From: Proteocatella sp051653405
GTDB taxonomy: Bacteria; Bacillota; Clostridia; Peptostreptococcales; Filifactoraceae
Direction of reading: 5' to 3'
Length of the DNA stretch: 63,943 nt
Assembly: GCA_051653405.1 (NCBI GenBank)
Contig: JBOFWC010000131.1
Location: forward strand, 1-63,943
The notes under the pieces were generated by a model. That model was not told the origin of the DNA. It did no database searches and was given only the letters and a program-made list of their open reading frames with translations. Each line of letters begins with the position of its first letter. Positions within the stretch are counted from its first letter, which is position 1. This document shows positions 43,895 through 53,075 of this stretch, piece by piece. The translations under genes and the position numbers were made by a program.

Positions 43895-44440
43895 ATGAAA
43901 ATAGGTGTAATAAGTGATACTCATGGAAGTCTTCATTTTTTTGAAAAAGCGATGGAAATTTTAAAAGACTGTGATAAAATAATACATGCAGGAGATGTGT
44001 TATACCACGGGCCAAGAAATAATCTCCCCGGAGGCTATGATCCAAAGGGCCTTGCCGAAAAAATAAATACACTTGATAATATATTTTTCGCTAAAGGCAA
44101 TTGTGACAGTGATGTAGATCAAATGGTAATAAACCATCCACTTCAAGCTCCTGGGATGATTGTAGAATTTAATAATAAGAAATTCTTTGTTACTCATGGA
44201 TATATAGAAAGTAAACTTGCTATGATTTACCGAGCAAAAGAAATAAATGCAGATTTTCTAATATTTGGACACACTCATGTAAAAGAACTTTTTTCAGATG
44301 AAGGCCTTGTAATCCTAAATCCAGGAAGTACTTCTCTTCCAAAAGATGGGACCCGTTCTTGCGCTATAATAGATTCTGAAAAGGTAGAGCTTTGGGATAT
44401 TGAAAATAACCTTGTTTTAAATACCTTCAATTTAATATAA
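43895..44440 (+). CDS. yfcE: YfcE-type metallophosphoesterase (phosphodiesterase)
   Basis: 181 residues. Calcineurin-like core: SDTHGS, HAGDVLYHGPRN, KGNCDSDVDQM, THGY and GHTHVKE. The stretches HGPRN-LPGGY and GNCDSDVDQM match the E. coli YfcE pattern, which hydrolyses phosphodiesters with Mn2+. Natural substrate unknown. Ends at a bidirectional terminator. Confidence 0.92.
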   Translation: MKIGVISDTHGSLHFFEKAMEILKDCDKIIHAGDVLYHGPRNNLPGGYDPKGLAEKINTLDNIFFAKGNCDSDVDQMVINHPLQAPGMIVEFNNKKFFVTHGYIESKLAMIYRAKEINADFLIFGHTHVKELFSDEGLVILNPGSTSLPKDGTRSCAIIDSEKVELWDIENNLVLNTFNLI

Positions 44441-44473
44441 TCTCAAAATTTCTTATGCAAAATCGAAATAACC

Positions 44474-44503
44474 ATAAAAATAAGGGTGCTTTCGCACCCT
44501 TAT
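44474..44503. terminator. Bidirectional terminator between yfcE and the GGDEF gene
   Basis: 10-bp stem ATAAGGGTGC/GCACCCTTAT around a TTTC loop. On the minus strand it is followed by TTTTTA and its stem includes the stop codon of the GGDEF gene. On the plus strand the T run is poor. Confidence 0.8.
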
Positions 44504-45732
44504 CTAATATATAAAACTCTATTTTTCCCTTCTTTTTTTGCCATGTACATAGCTTTATCTGCTTCATTCGTGCCTTGTTCAAAACTTTGAATCTCATCAT
44601 TGAATTCAAAAACCCCAAAACTAGCAGTAAATTTTATCTCATTTGAATTTATAAAAAAAGAGTTTGTTTCAATATTCTTTCTTATCCTTTGAGCGACTTC
44701 ATAAGCAGATGTCATCTGGGCTTTTGGAAGTATAATTATAAACTCCTCGCCCCCGTACCTTCCGACATAATCATAATTTCTTATACTCTTTAACAATATT
44801 TCAGAAATAGCTACAATCACCTGATCGCCTACAGAATGTCCATAATTATCATTTATAGCTTTAAAGTCATCTACATCCATTATTATTACCGAAAGTTTCT
44901 GCATACCCTCTTTAAATTTCGTAAATTCTCTATTGCCTTTTGATATTAGTTCTTTTCGATTTAAAAGTCCTGTAAGATAATCATGCGTCGCCATATACTT
45001 AACTTCATTATAGTATTTAGAGTTTTCCATAGCAATTGCTAGATATTCACTTATAATCCTTGCTTTATAAACATCTTCTTTATTATAGTTATATTTTTTG
45101 TAGCTTTTAATACTAAAAAAACCCTTTAGTTTGCCTCTAAATTCCATAGGAATATAAATTAAAGATACAGTTTTTCCACCTTCAAAATTAAAATTAGGTG
45201 CATATAACTCATATTCTATGGTGCTGTTTCCTACAAGTATACTTTTATTATATTTTAAACAATATTCTCCAAAAGTATCCATCCCTCCAAGTTTATAACT
45301 TTCTGATTCTCCTACTTCTCCAGATTCTACATATATATATTTTTCTATCGAGTCTACATCTTCATTACATATCCCTATACTCAAAATATCAAGTTTAAGT
45401 ATATTGCTAATGTCATCATATAAATTTTTTAATAGATTTTTAAAATCAAAATTAGAGGCTATGTTCCTACATATCAACGATACTGCATCCATATTGCTAC
45501 AAAGTTTCTGATATTCTAAAACTTTTCCTTTATCGCCATAAATTTTTTGAGAATTCACAGAATCCATATTCTGTTTTTTAAATATACGTTCCTTGTAATA
45601 AGCTGTTTTCTCAGAATAATGAAACGCTCTTTCATAGTCTTCATCTTCTTCATACTTTTTTGCAAGAACTGCGCTTATTTCCGAAAGCTCCCTATTAAGT
45701 TCCTGGGCTTCTATATTTTCATCAAAATCCAT
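44500..45732 (-). CDS. GAF-GGDEF diguanylate cyclase
   Basis: 410 residues. N-terminal acidic helices (1-75), GAF-like domain (about 80-225) and GGDEF domain (about 245-408). The active site is GRYGGEEF, with RNYD five residues before it: the RxxD inhibitory site is intact. Predicted to make cyclic-di-GMP from two GTP. The linker EDEDYERAFHYSEKTAYYKER resembles the last TPR of the neighbouring longer protein. Site AAGGGGAG at the ATG. Part of a tandem pair with the next gene. Confidence 0.9.
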   Translation of the reverse strand: MDFDENIEAQELNRELSEISAVLAKKYEEDEDYERAFHYSEKTAYYKERIFKKQNMDSVNSQKIYGDKGKVLEYQKLCSNMDAVSLICRNIASNFDFKNLLKNLYDDISNILKLDILSIGICNEDVDSIEKYIYVESGEVGESESYKLGGMDTFGEYCLKYNKSILVGNSTIEYELYAPNFNFEGGKTVSLIYIPMEFRGKLKGFFSIKSYKKYNYNKEDVYKARIISEYLAIAMENSKYYNEVKYMATHDYLTGLLNRKELISKGNREFTKFKEGMQKLSVIIMDVDDFKAINDNYGHSVGDQVIVAISEILLKSIRNYDYVGRYGGEEFIIILPKAQMTSAYEVAQRIRKNIETNSFFINSNEIKFTASFGVFEFNDEIQSFEQGTNEADKAMYMAKKEGKNRVLYIR

Positions 45733-45754
45733 AAAACTCCCCTTTTCAACACTA

Positions 45755-47878
45755 CTATAGTACTACAACCTGATTTCTACCATATGTTTTAGCTTTATAG
45801 AGTGCCGCATCTGCTAAATTTACACATTTTTCGAAATCAGCTATATCGCTGCAGACAGTATGTACCCCTATACTTGCAGTTGCATTAAATTTTATATTTT
45901 CTGCCTCAAACTCTGTTTTTTCAAGAAAGCTCCTTATATCTTCAGCAAACTTCAAAGCATTTTCTTTTTCTACTCCCGGAAGTAAAGCCATAAACTCTTC
46001 TCCCCCATACCTTCCAACATACCCATTAGTCGATAGTTCTTTATTTAATATTTTTCCTGTATACTCCAAAACTCTATCACCAATGTAATGCCCATAGCTA
46101 TCGTTTATATTTTTAAATTTATCAATATCTATCATAAGTATAGATATTGGTTTTTTAAAATTATTACATGATTTAAAAATATCATTTCCAATTTTATATA
46201 TTTCTCTTCGATTATAAACGCCTGTAAGCTGATCATACTGAGAAAAATATTTTGCTTCTTTATAAAGTTTTGAATTTTCAAGTGCAACAGATACATAGTT
46301 TGAAAGTAGTTTTATTTTAGTTAAATCTTTGTAACTATACATATCTGGAGAATAATGTTGCACAGTTATTACTCCTATTATATTTTCGCCTAAAACCATA
46401 GGACAATATATATGAGACATGGGTCTACCAACATCATTATATTTAAATTTACCATCAAGCGCCATATATTTTCTATACTCTTTTTGAGAATCTTTCACCA
46501 ATATATCTATGTTGTTTTTTATACAATATTCTGAAAAGGAAACATTCTCGCCCATATATATCTTCATAGGAGTAGTTTTTTTACCTTTATCTACTAAAAA
46601 TTCATATTCAATATACTCATTTTTATAGAAAAAACCAATTCCTAAAAGATCAACTTTCATTATCTTTCCAACTTCTTTATATATTATATCAACTACATCT
46701 TCTAGTTCTAAACTCGAAGTTATGCGTTTACCTATATCTGAAATCACATTTATAGTTTCATACATTTCTTGATATAATACCATATCAAGCTGCGTATTTT
46801 TAGCATTTACTTTAGAGAAAGCCAAACTTGTCTGAGCACTTAGAATATCCCCTATCATTTGGTTTCTTGCTTTGGAATATCCATAGGCTTTTTTATAGTC
46901 ATTTTTTTCAGCATATATTTTAGATAATTTATAAAATATATCAATAAGTTCAAATCGTTTATCTAAATTACGCCCTTCTATTTCTGCTTCTAGTAAAATT
47001 TTTTCAGCTCTATCAACTTCTCCAAAACGAAAGTAATGACTCCCAAAAGATTTCAAAATCTCTGATTTTCTTTGGCTTTTAAACCGTTCCGCATAACTAA
47101 GAGCTTGTTTAAAATACTCTTCCGCAAGATTATATTCTCCCATTTTGCTGTAAAGTACTGCTGCCGTAAGAAAGACTCTATCTTTAAGCCCATTAAGGCT
47201 ATATACTTTTGTTTTTTCCATTGCATTTTTAACTAAATTTAAAGCCTCTGAATAGTTTCTTTTTTTGATCTGAATTATAGCTTTATATACATCTCTCAAA
47301 ACCTTACATTCATAATTTAAACCAGATTTATACGCTTCAAGTCTATCAATAACACTTTGAGCCTCATCATACATCTCATATTTTATATATAATGATACAA
47401 TATTTATATTTATTGAGGCAATTTTATAATTGAGATCTCCTTCTAAGGCTAACTCTAAACCTTTAATTCCCCAATCTATAGCATCTTTAAATTGACCATA
47501 ATAACTATATATGCCAATCATACCATTGCAACAATATATTTGACCTTCTGTTTCTTCAAACACTCTAAATATATCATATGCCTTTGAAAAATTTTCATAA
47601 GCTTGCAATACATTCCCTTTATAAAAATAAAGTGAGCCCTCAAAAGCATATCCCCAAGCTAAAGCTAATTTATAATCATTTGCTTCAGCTATCTGTATTA
47701 TATTATTTACTAAAAGTTTGGTTTCATCAGGATCTTTCATAAAATTAATATCAACTATATTATTTATATATCTAATGTATGTTTCATCATTTTTAAGTCT
47801 TCTTAAATGATAATAAATATCTTCATAATAATTTAAGCTTAACTCGCTCACCCCAAGATATACACCTCCATGAAACAT
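45755..47878 (-). CDS. TPR-GAF-GGDEF protein
   Basis: 707 residues. Tetratricopeptide-like repeats (about 50-345), GAF domain (about 385-530) and GGDEF (about 545-705) with GRYGGEEF. The RxxD inhibitory site is lost (STNG). Cytosolic, no membrane helix. Start uncertain: ATG 47878 overlaps the end of the upstream gene and has no ribosome site; an in-frame GTG at 47851 lies after GGAGGTG and would shorten it by nine residues. A duplicated relative of the gene downstream. Confidence 0.87.
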   Translation of the reverse strand: MFHGGVYLGVSELSLNYYEDIYYHLRRLKNDETYIRYINNIVDINFMKDPDETKLLVNNIIQIAEANDYKLALAWGYAFEGSLYFYKGNVLQAYENFSKAYDIFRVFEETEGQIYCCNGMIGIYSYYGQFKDAIDWGIKGLELALEGDLNYKIASININIVSLYIKYEMYDEAQSVIDRLEAYKSGLNYECKVLRDVYKAIIQIKKRNYSEALNLVKNAMEKTKVYSLNGLKDRVFLTAAVLYSKMGEYNLAEEYFKQALSYAERFKSQRKSEILKSFGSHYFRFGEVDRAEKILLEAEIEGRNLDKRFELIDIFYKLSKIYAEKNDYKKAYGYSKARNQMIGDILSAQTSLAFSKVNAKNTQLDMVLYQEMYETINVISDIGKRITSSLELEDVVDIIYKEVGKIMKVDLLGIGFFYKNEYIEYEFLVDKGKKTTPMKIYMGENVSFSEYCIKNNIDILVKDSQKEYRKYMALDGKFKYNDVGRPMSHIYCPMVLGENIIGVITVQHYSPDMYSYKDLTKIKLLSNYVSVALENSKLYKEAKYFSQYDQLTGVYNRREIYKIGNDIFKSCNNFKKPISILMIDIDKFKNINDSYGHYIGDRVLEYTGKILNKELSTNGYVGRYGGEEFMALLPGVEKENALKFAEDIRSFLEKTEFEAENIKFNATASIGVHTVCSDIADFEKCVNLADAALYKAKTYGRNQVVVL

Positions 47879-47881
47879 TCA

Positions 47882-48469
47882 TTATTTCAAAGTTATCAAA
47901 AGCAATACTGTCATTATAACATTCATTATCAAATAAAAATATTTTGCATTTCTAAAATCTTTATCTCCTAAAAATTCAATTTCTTTATTAATCATTTTCT
48001 TAAACTCAGATATGTTTATAATTTGATCTACCGAAGTAAACTTTACAATTATAACATTGTTTGAAAATAAATTCATCTTCAATTCAATCTTAGCTCTAGA
48101 TTCATTAATATATATTATTGGAATTCTATAATGCGTATCTATTCCTTTTTTTCTAAAAACTTCCTTAACTGATTTATAAAAGACTTCCCATGGCGTATTT
48201 ATCATAAAAAAGTTATTATTTCTAAATACAGATACTAATATTAAGTACAAAATAATCCCATAATAACCTAGATCTATTATAGAAAAACCATACTTTGCAT
48301 TAAACTTAAACGATGCATTTATAGGATTAATTACTAGTGCCGATATAAATACCGCCATAGTTATAAATATATTTTCGTAATAATTTTTTTTAAATAAAAA
48401 CGAATACATAACATAAACCATATTTATAATAAGTAGCAAAACTACTCCAAAAGTAATATTATCATTCAT
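47882..48469 (-). CDS. Unknown membrane protein
   Basis: 195 residues. Three N-terminal helices (about 5-25, 32-50, 65-85), a hydrophilic middle of about 90 residues, and one C-terminal helix (175-193). No recognised domain. AAAGGAG site upstream. It stands between EamA and the TPR-GGDEF gene and is probably co-transcribed. Confidence 0.6.
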   Translation of the reverse strand: MNDNITFGVVLLLIINMVYVMYSFLFKKNYYENIFITMAVFISALVINPINASFKFNAKYGFSIIDLGYYGIILYLILVSVFRNNNFFMINTPWEVFYKSVKEVFRKKGIDTHYRIPIIYINESRAKIELKMNLFSNNVIIVKFTSVDQIINISEFKKMINKEIEFLGDKDFRNAKYFYLIMNVIMTVLLLITLK

Positions 48470-48484
48470 ACTAATAGTGCTCCT

Positions 48485-49378
48485 TTAAACTGCGGTTTTC
48501 AAGTTTTCTGATACTACAACTTCTTCCTTTACACATGATACTGAAACAATAACTATTATAGCCCCTATAAGCTGAATTATTGAAAGTACTTCCCCTAAAA
48601 ATAAAAAACTAAATACAAAGGTAAACACTGGTATTAAATTTAAAAATACCGATGTTATATTTATCCCTAAAGTTTTCTGAGAAAATAGGTAAATATACGT
48701 AGCTATAGCTGAACAAAACAAAGTCAAAAACAAAAAATGTATCATTACATTAATATTCATATTAGCTATTTCAATATAATCATATCTTAAAATAGGTAAA
48801 AATCCTAAAAACCCAAAAAAACTCTGATACATAGTAATTGTCATATCGCTATATTTTCCAAAGAGTGGTTTTGTTACAAATTGATAAATTGACCACGAAA
48901 TCGCTGCCATAAACATTAATACATATCCTAGTATATTGAGTGAAAATGCAGCTCCTCCAATTATGAGATAAATCCCAATTATAGAAAATATAATACTGAA
49001 TAAATTTCTTTTTGTAATTTTACTCTTATATATTATTCTATTGAAAATTAATGAAAATAGAGGAATTGTTCCAATAAGAATTGAAGCTTCATTTGAGCTT
49101 ATTCTTAAAACGGCACTATTTTCACACCAAAAATAAATAGTTACTCCCAAAATGCCTGATATAAAAAGTCTAAAATAATCATTATTTTGAACTTTTTCAA
49201 GCTTTCTGCTGATTTTGAGTGTGATAAATATTAAAATTGAGGTAAGTAGATATCTAAAAAAAGCAAGATATGCTGGTCCAAAAACCGTCATACATATTTT
49301 TATACTAACAAAAGACGCTCCCCATATAAGCGTAACAAATGTTAGCCCTAAATATGCTTTCATTTTTTTATTTCCCAT
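48485..49378 (-). CDS. EamA-family drug/metabolite transporter
   Basis: 297 residues with about ten membrane helices in two EamA repeats (LIWGASFVSIKICM in the first, FLFLGEVLSIIQLIGAIIVI in the second). Substrate unknown. ATG 49378 has GGAGG with 9-base spacing. Downstream of the histidine kinase gene with its own weak promoter. Confidence 0.88.
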   Translation of the reverse strand: MGNKKMKAYLGLTFVTLIWGASFVSIKICMTVFGPAYLAFFRYLLTSILIFITLKISRKLEKVQNNDYFRLFISGILGVTIYFWCENSAVLRISSNEASILIGTIPLFSLIFNRIIYKSKITKRNLFSIIFSIIGIYLIIGGAAFSLNILGYVLMFMAAISWSIYQFVTKPLFGKYSDMTITMYQSFFGFLGFLPILRYDYIEIANMNINVMIHFLFLTLFCSAIATYIYLFSQKTLGINITSVFLNLIPVFTFVFSFLFLGEVLSIIQLIGAIIVIVSVSCVKEEVVVSENLKTAV

Positions 49379-49417
49379 AAATACTTACCTCCAATATCCG
49401 AACATTACTTTATATAA

Positions 49418-49446
49418 ATATTAATATATTATCCATCTAATTACAA
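49418..49446 (-). promoter_or_regulatory. Weak promoter before the EamA gene
   Basis: Minus strand TTGTAA (49441-49446), 17-bp spacer, TAATAT (49418-49423), in the 88-base gap after the histidine kinase. Both boxes are only partly consensus. Confidence 0.35.
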
Positions 49447-49466
49447 GTGTTAGTAGCCTAAACTCC

Positions 49467-50924
49467 CTATATTTCTGTACTTTCAGAATTAACTGCTGGC
49501 ATAATCACTGTAATTTTAGTTCCTAATCCTAATGTTGATTCGATAAGCATGGCCGAATTATGAAGTTTTAAAATTTCATCTACAAGTGCAAGTCCAATTC
49601 CACTTCCCGGAGAATTCACATTTTCCTTAAAAAACTTTTCTTTTACTCTCTCTAGATTTTTTTCAGATATTCCTATACCATTGTCTTCTACAGTAACGAT
49701 AACCTTATCTTCAAACCCTTCTACTGTAAGGCTTATTTTCCCTTGTTCTCCTATAAATTTTATAGAATTTGTAAGCAAGTTTATAAAGACCTGTCTAAGT
49801 CTATTGGCATCTCCATCTACCATCGTATCTAATCCTAAAAGATTGCAAGTAAAATCAATCCCCTTTGTCCTTGGAATAAATTGACGATAAACACTGTAAA
49901 CCAATCGTTTAGGTGATATTGGCTGTTTCTTAACTTTCATAGTCCTTGATTCAAGTCTTGAGAAATCTAAAAGTTCTTCCACAATATCCTTTAGCCGCTC
50001 CGCTTCACTACATATTATTTTAAGTCCTACTTCAGTGTCTGAATCAGGTTCAACACTTCCAAGCAGAAGTGTTTCTCCCCAGCCTTTTATTGATGTAAGT
50101 GGCGTCCTAAGCTCATGAGATATAGAAGATATAAAATCTTTTTTTACATTGTCAGTTCTAGTTATCTCTTCTGCCATATAATTTAACGTGTCCGCAAGTT
50201 CACCTATCTCGTCTTCGTAGTACTTTTCTGCTCTTATTTCAAAATCTCCATCAGCCATCTCTCTAGCAACTGTCGTTAACTTGTGTATCGGGTTTACTAT
50301 AGATTTTGAAATTAATATAGCCATAATTATTAAAAATAAAAGTAGCAAAGTGGATACAAAAAAACTAACCATAGCATAAGTTCTTATTGTATCATCTATT
50401 TTTTCAAGCGAAACTGTATATCTAACAGCTCCATCTATCATACTGTATTTCATAAGTGGTCTTGAAACCGACATCATCTTTTCGCCAGTTTCTCCATCAG
50501 AATCAATATAAGCTTCAAATTTATTATTAAATGCGGCTGTTACATCAGGCGTTTTGATTTCTCTTATATCAGAAAACCCATATGAATCCATTATTACATA
50601 ACCATTTTTATCAAGCACTTGAATCAAAAACTTTTTATCAGATTCTCCCAAAAAGTTCTCAAACAAAAATCTTGCTTTACCTTGAACATTAGAATATCCT
50701 GCATAGCTATTTATAAATTCAGATGTAACAATAACTCTATCCTTTAATATTTGCTCCACTCCACTATAGTAATAATTAGATATAAAAACAATAAATGCAA
50801 TTTCAAGCATAACTATTGTAAGTGCTACTATAGCCCCAAAACTTAGCACAATTCTATTCCTTATAGAATTTTTAAAACTAATTTCATCAATAACCTTTTT
50901 TATATCAAATTTATTACTGCTCAT
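49467..50924 (-). CDS. Two-helix sensor histidine kinase
   Basis: 485 residues: membrane helix (about 22-48), extracellular sensor (about 50-180), second helix (about 185-205), HAMP, HisKA SSISHELRTPLTSIKGW, and HATPase (DNGIGISEKNLERV, GSGIGLALVDEI). Start ATG 50924 has GGTGGG before it and overlaps the regulator gene by 11 bases; the ATG seven codons earlier lacks a site. It works with the response regulator upstream. Confidence 0.92.
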   Translation of the reverse strand: MSSNKFDIKKVIDEISFKNSIRNRIVLSFGAIVALTIVMLEIAFIVFISNYYYSGVEQILKDRVIVTSEFINSYAGYSNVQGKARFLFENFLGESDKKFLIQVLDKNGYVIMDSYGFSDIREIKTPDVTAAFNNKFEAYIDSDGETGEKMMSVSRPLMKYSMIDGAVRYTVSLEKIDDTIRTYAMVSFFVSTLLLLFLIIMAILISKSIVNPIHKLTTVAREMADGDFEIRAEKYYEDEIGELADTLNYMAEEITRTDNVKKDFISSISHELRTPLTSIKGWGETLLLGSVEPDSDTEVGLKIICSEAERLKDIVEELLDFSRLESRTMKVKKQPISPKRLVYSVYRQFIPRTKGIDFTCNLLGLDTMVDGDANRLRQVFINLLTNSIKFIGEQGKISLTVEGFEDKVIVTVEDNGIGISEKNLERVKEKFFKENVNSPGSGIGLALVDEILKLHNSAMLIESTLGLGTKITVIMPAVNSESTEI

Positions 50925-51633
50925 CCTCTTCCCACCTATATCCATATCCCCAAACCGTCTTTAAATAAGATGGATTAGCCGGATCTTCTTCTATCTTCTT
51001 TCTTATTCTTCTCATATTCACATCTACAACTTTTAAATCCCCAAAATAATTTTTACCCCAAATTTCATTTAAAATATGATCTCTAGATAGCGATTTTCCT
51101 TTATTTTTCATAAAAAGTTCAAGTATATCAAATTCTTTTGGAGTAAGCTCAATTTCATCCTTATGCTTAAAAAATTTTCTATCATCGATATCTATTTTAA
51201 ATATTCCGCTTGTAATTATATTTTCTTGAACATCTTGATTCGCAAGAGATAGACGTCTTACGAGTGATCTAACTCTTGCAATAAGTTCTGCTGGACTAAA
51301 CGGTTTACTTATATAATCGTCCGCTCCGTATTCAAGTCCCATGACCTTATCTTGCTCGTGAGTTCTGGCTGTAAGCATAATTATACCTATTCCCTCATTC
51401 TTACTTCTAAGGTATTTTAAAACCTCAAAGCCATCAATTCCAGGAAGCATAACATCTAGAAGCACTAACTTTATATCTTGATTTTCTTCAAATACCTTAA
51501 GCGCCTCTTCTCCACTTGCCGCTTCAAAAACCTCAAATGAATCATTTGCGGAACCAAAACTGCTTTCTCTTTTAAAATTAAGTGTTATAAAGCTCCTTAT
51601 AGCATATTCATCTTCTACTATTAAAATCTTCAT
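50914..51633 (-). CDS. OmpR-family response regulator
   Basis: 239 residues. Receiver domain with VEDEYA, phospho-acceptor Asp in LVLLDVMLPGIDG, and K in DDYISKPF; winged-helix DNA-binding domain ending VWGYGYRW. It follows the lipoprotein gene by 12 bases and overlaps the kinase, forming a three-gene operon. Confidence 0.92.
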   Translation of the reverse strand: MKILIVEDEYAIRSFITLNFKRESSFGSANDSFEVFEAASGEEALKVFEENQDIKLVLLDVMLPGIDGFEVLKYLRSKNEGIGIIMLTARTHEQDKVMGLEYGADDYISKPFSPAELIARVRSLVRRLSLANQDVQENIITSGIFKIDIDDRKFFKHKDEIELTPKEFDILELFMKNKGKSLSRDHILNEIWGKNYFGDLKVVDVNMRRIRKKIEEDPANPSYLKTVWGYGYRWEEDEQ

Positions 51634-51645
51634 ACTTCTCTCCCC

Positions 51646-52977
51646 TTAGTAATTTGCTGGTTTTATAATTAAAGTTAAGTCTCTTGAATCATACTGCATT
51701 TTTTCATATATATTTCTATCTCTTGAACTCAAACCGTCTGGCTTATCTATAACTTTAGCTATTATAGCCATTTCGTCAGTTTCACTTATAAGCTGATATT
51801 CTCCAAGCTGTGATTCTAGATTTGCTTTTTCTATCTTCTTAATCAACATAAAAGGTATTCCTCCCGTTTGATCCTTAGGCGAGAAATAAACCCAAATGCC
51901 ACTTTCATCATTATCCTTCTGTATAAAGAAATTATCTTTAAAACTTATAGGAAAATTTATATTTACATTTAAGCTGGTATCTTCATATAGTTGAGTCACT
52001 AATTTCAGTTTAATATCTTCATCTATTTTATAATAATTTTTAACATAGCTATTTGGGGATTTCCCTTCATCATACTTATCTATAAATTGCATTTTAGCAA
52101 CTTCTATTATCCCATCATCATCTACGTCTGCACTTTTTATAGGTGTGCTCTGAACAACACTAGAAATATCAGAATCTTTTATTATGCTTTTAAGCTCCTT
52201 ATCTTTATAAACAAGCACATCAGTTTCTCCATAGTTTTGTTTTACATACATATCTACAAAAAAACCTTTTTTCTTATCATTTATTTTTCCAAAGGTTATA
52301 CTATAAATTTCTTTTTCTTTTGGATATATTATTTCACTAACTTTTACAACTTGCCCTGAAACAAGGTTTAATATAGACATGCTATTATTGTTGTCTGTAT
52401 TTCCAAAATTTGATATAGCTATATCTTGAATACCATCGTCATCCGCATCAAGCACTTCCATTGCAAGATAATTTCCACTAAATACAGATTTTAAAGAGTT
52501 TTTCTCCTGCTTATAAATATTTATCTCTTTATACGGATTTGTTATTCCATAGTATCCAATTATAACTTCTTCCATTCCGTCATTATCAAGGTCTAATACC
52601 CTATAGTCTGAAATTTCAAAAGCTTCCAGTTTTATATCTGTCTTTTTTACCCAAATATCATTAGCCTTATCTAGAACTATAAGCCCTAATTTTCTAGTAT
52701 TTTTATCTCTATATAATGCAATTGCCTCTTCATCAGAATCCGAATCTATATCTCTATTTATTATAGAGTTTTCATTTTTTACACCTTTAGCGTAAGGTAA
52801 TACTATCAAATCCGAATTTTGTGGAAGAAAGCTTAGAAGTGCATCATTAAGCTGCTTCTTTTCAACGTTAAGTTCTGGAGGCTGAATTAGCTCTTCTGGA
52901 GTTTTTAATCCTTCACATCCTGTAAGAAGTAATGATACTAGTATCATTATAATTATGTTTAAAGTTTTCCTATTCAT
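51646..52977 (-). CDS. Lipoprotein with FG-GAP/VCBS-like repeats
   Basis: 443 residues. Signal peptide with lipobox LLTGC (Cys near residue 20). Calcium-binding-like motifs DLDNDGMEEVIIG, DADDDGIQDIAISNFG and DVDDDGIIEVAKMQF mark beta-propeller repeats. An extracellular, lipid-anchored protein. It leads an operon with the response regulator and kinase, so it may be their sensor partner; inference only. Confidence 0.85.
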   Translation of the reverse strand: MNRKTLNIIIMILVSLLLTGCEGLKTPEELIQPPELNVEKKQLNDALLSFLPQNSDLIVLPYAKGVKNENSIINRDIDSDSDEEAIALYRDKNTRKLGLIVLDKANDIWVKKTDIKLEAFEISDYRVLDLDNDGMEEVIIGYYGITNPYKEINIYKQEKNSLKSVFSGNYLAMEVLDADDDGIQDIAISNFGNTDNNNSMSILNLVSGQVVKVSEIIYPKEKEIYSITFGKINDKKKGFFVDMYVKQNYGETDVLVYKDKELKSIIKDSDISSVVQSTPIKSADVDDDGIIEVAKMQFIDKYDEGKSPNSYVKNYYKIDEDIKLKLVTQLYEDTSLNVNINFPISFKDNFFIQKDNDESGIWVYFSPKDQTGGIPFMLIKKIEKANLESQLGEYQLISETDEMAIIAKVIDKPDGLSSRDRNIYEKMQYDSRDLTLIIKPANY

Positions 52978-53019
52978 AAATTTTAATCCTTTTAACTATA
53001 AATTAAAATATATATAAAC

Positions 53020-53048
53020 GCAAAAAGACTAGAATAAATCTAATCTTT
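53020..53048 (-). terminator. Terminator of the DEAD-box helicase gene
   Basis: Minus-strand stem AAAGATTAGA/TCTAGTCTTT, one wobble, then TTTTT. It separates the helicase gene from the lipoprotein operon. Confidence 0.75.
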
Positions 53049-53075
53049 AATGCTAAAACAATTCTACAAAAATCT

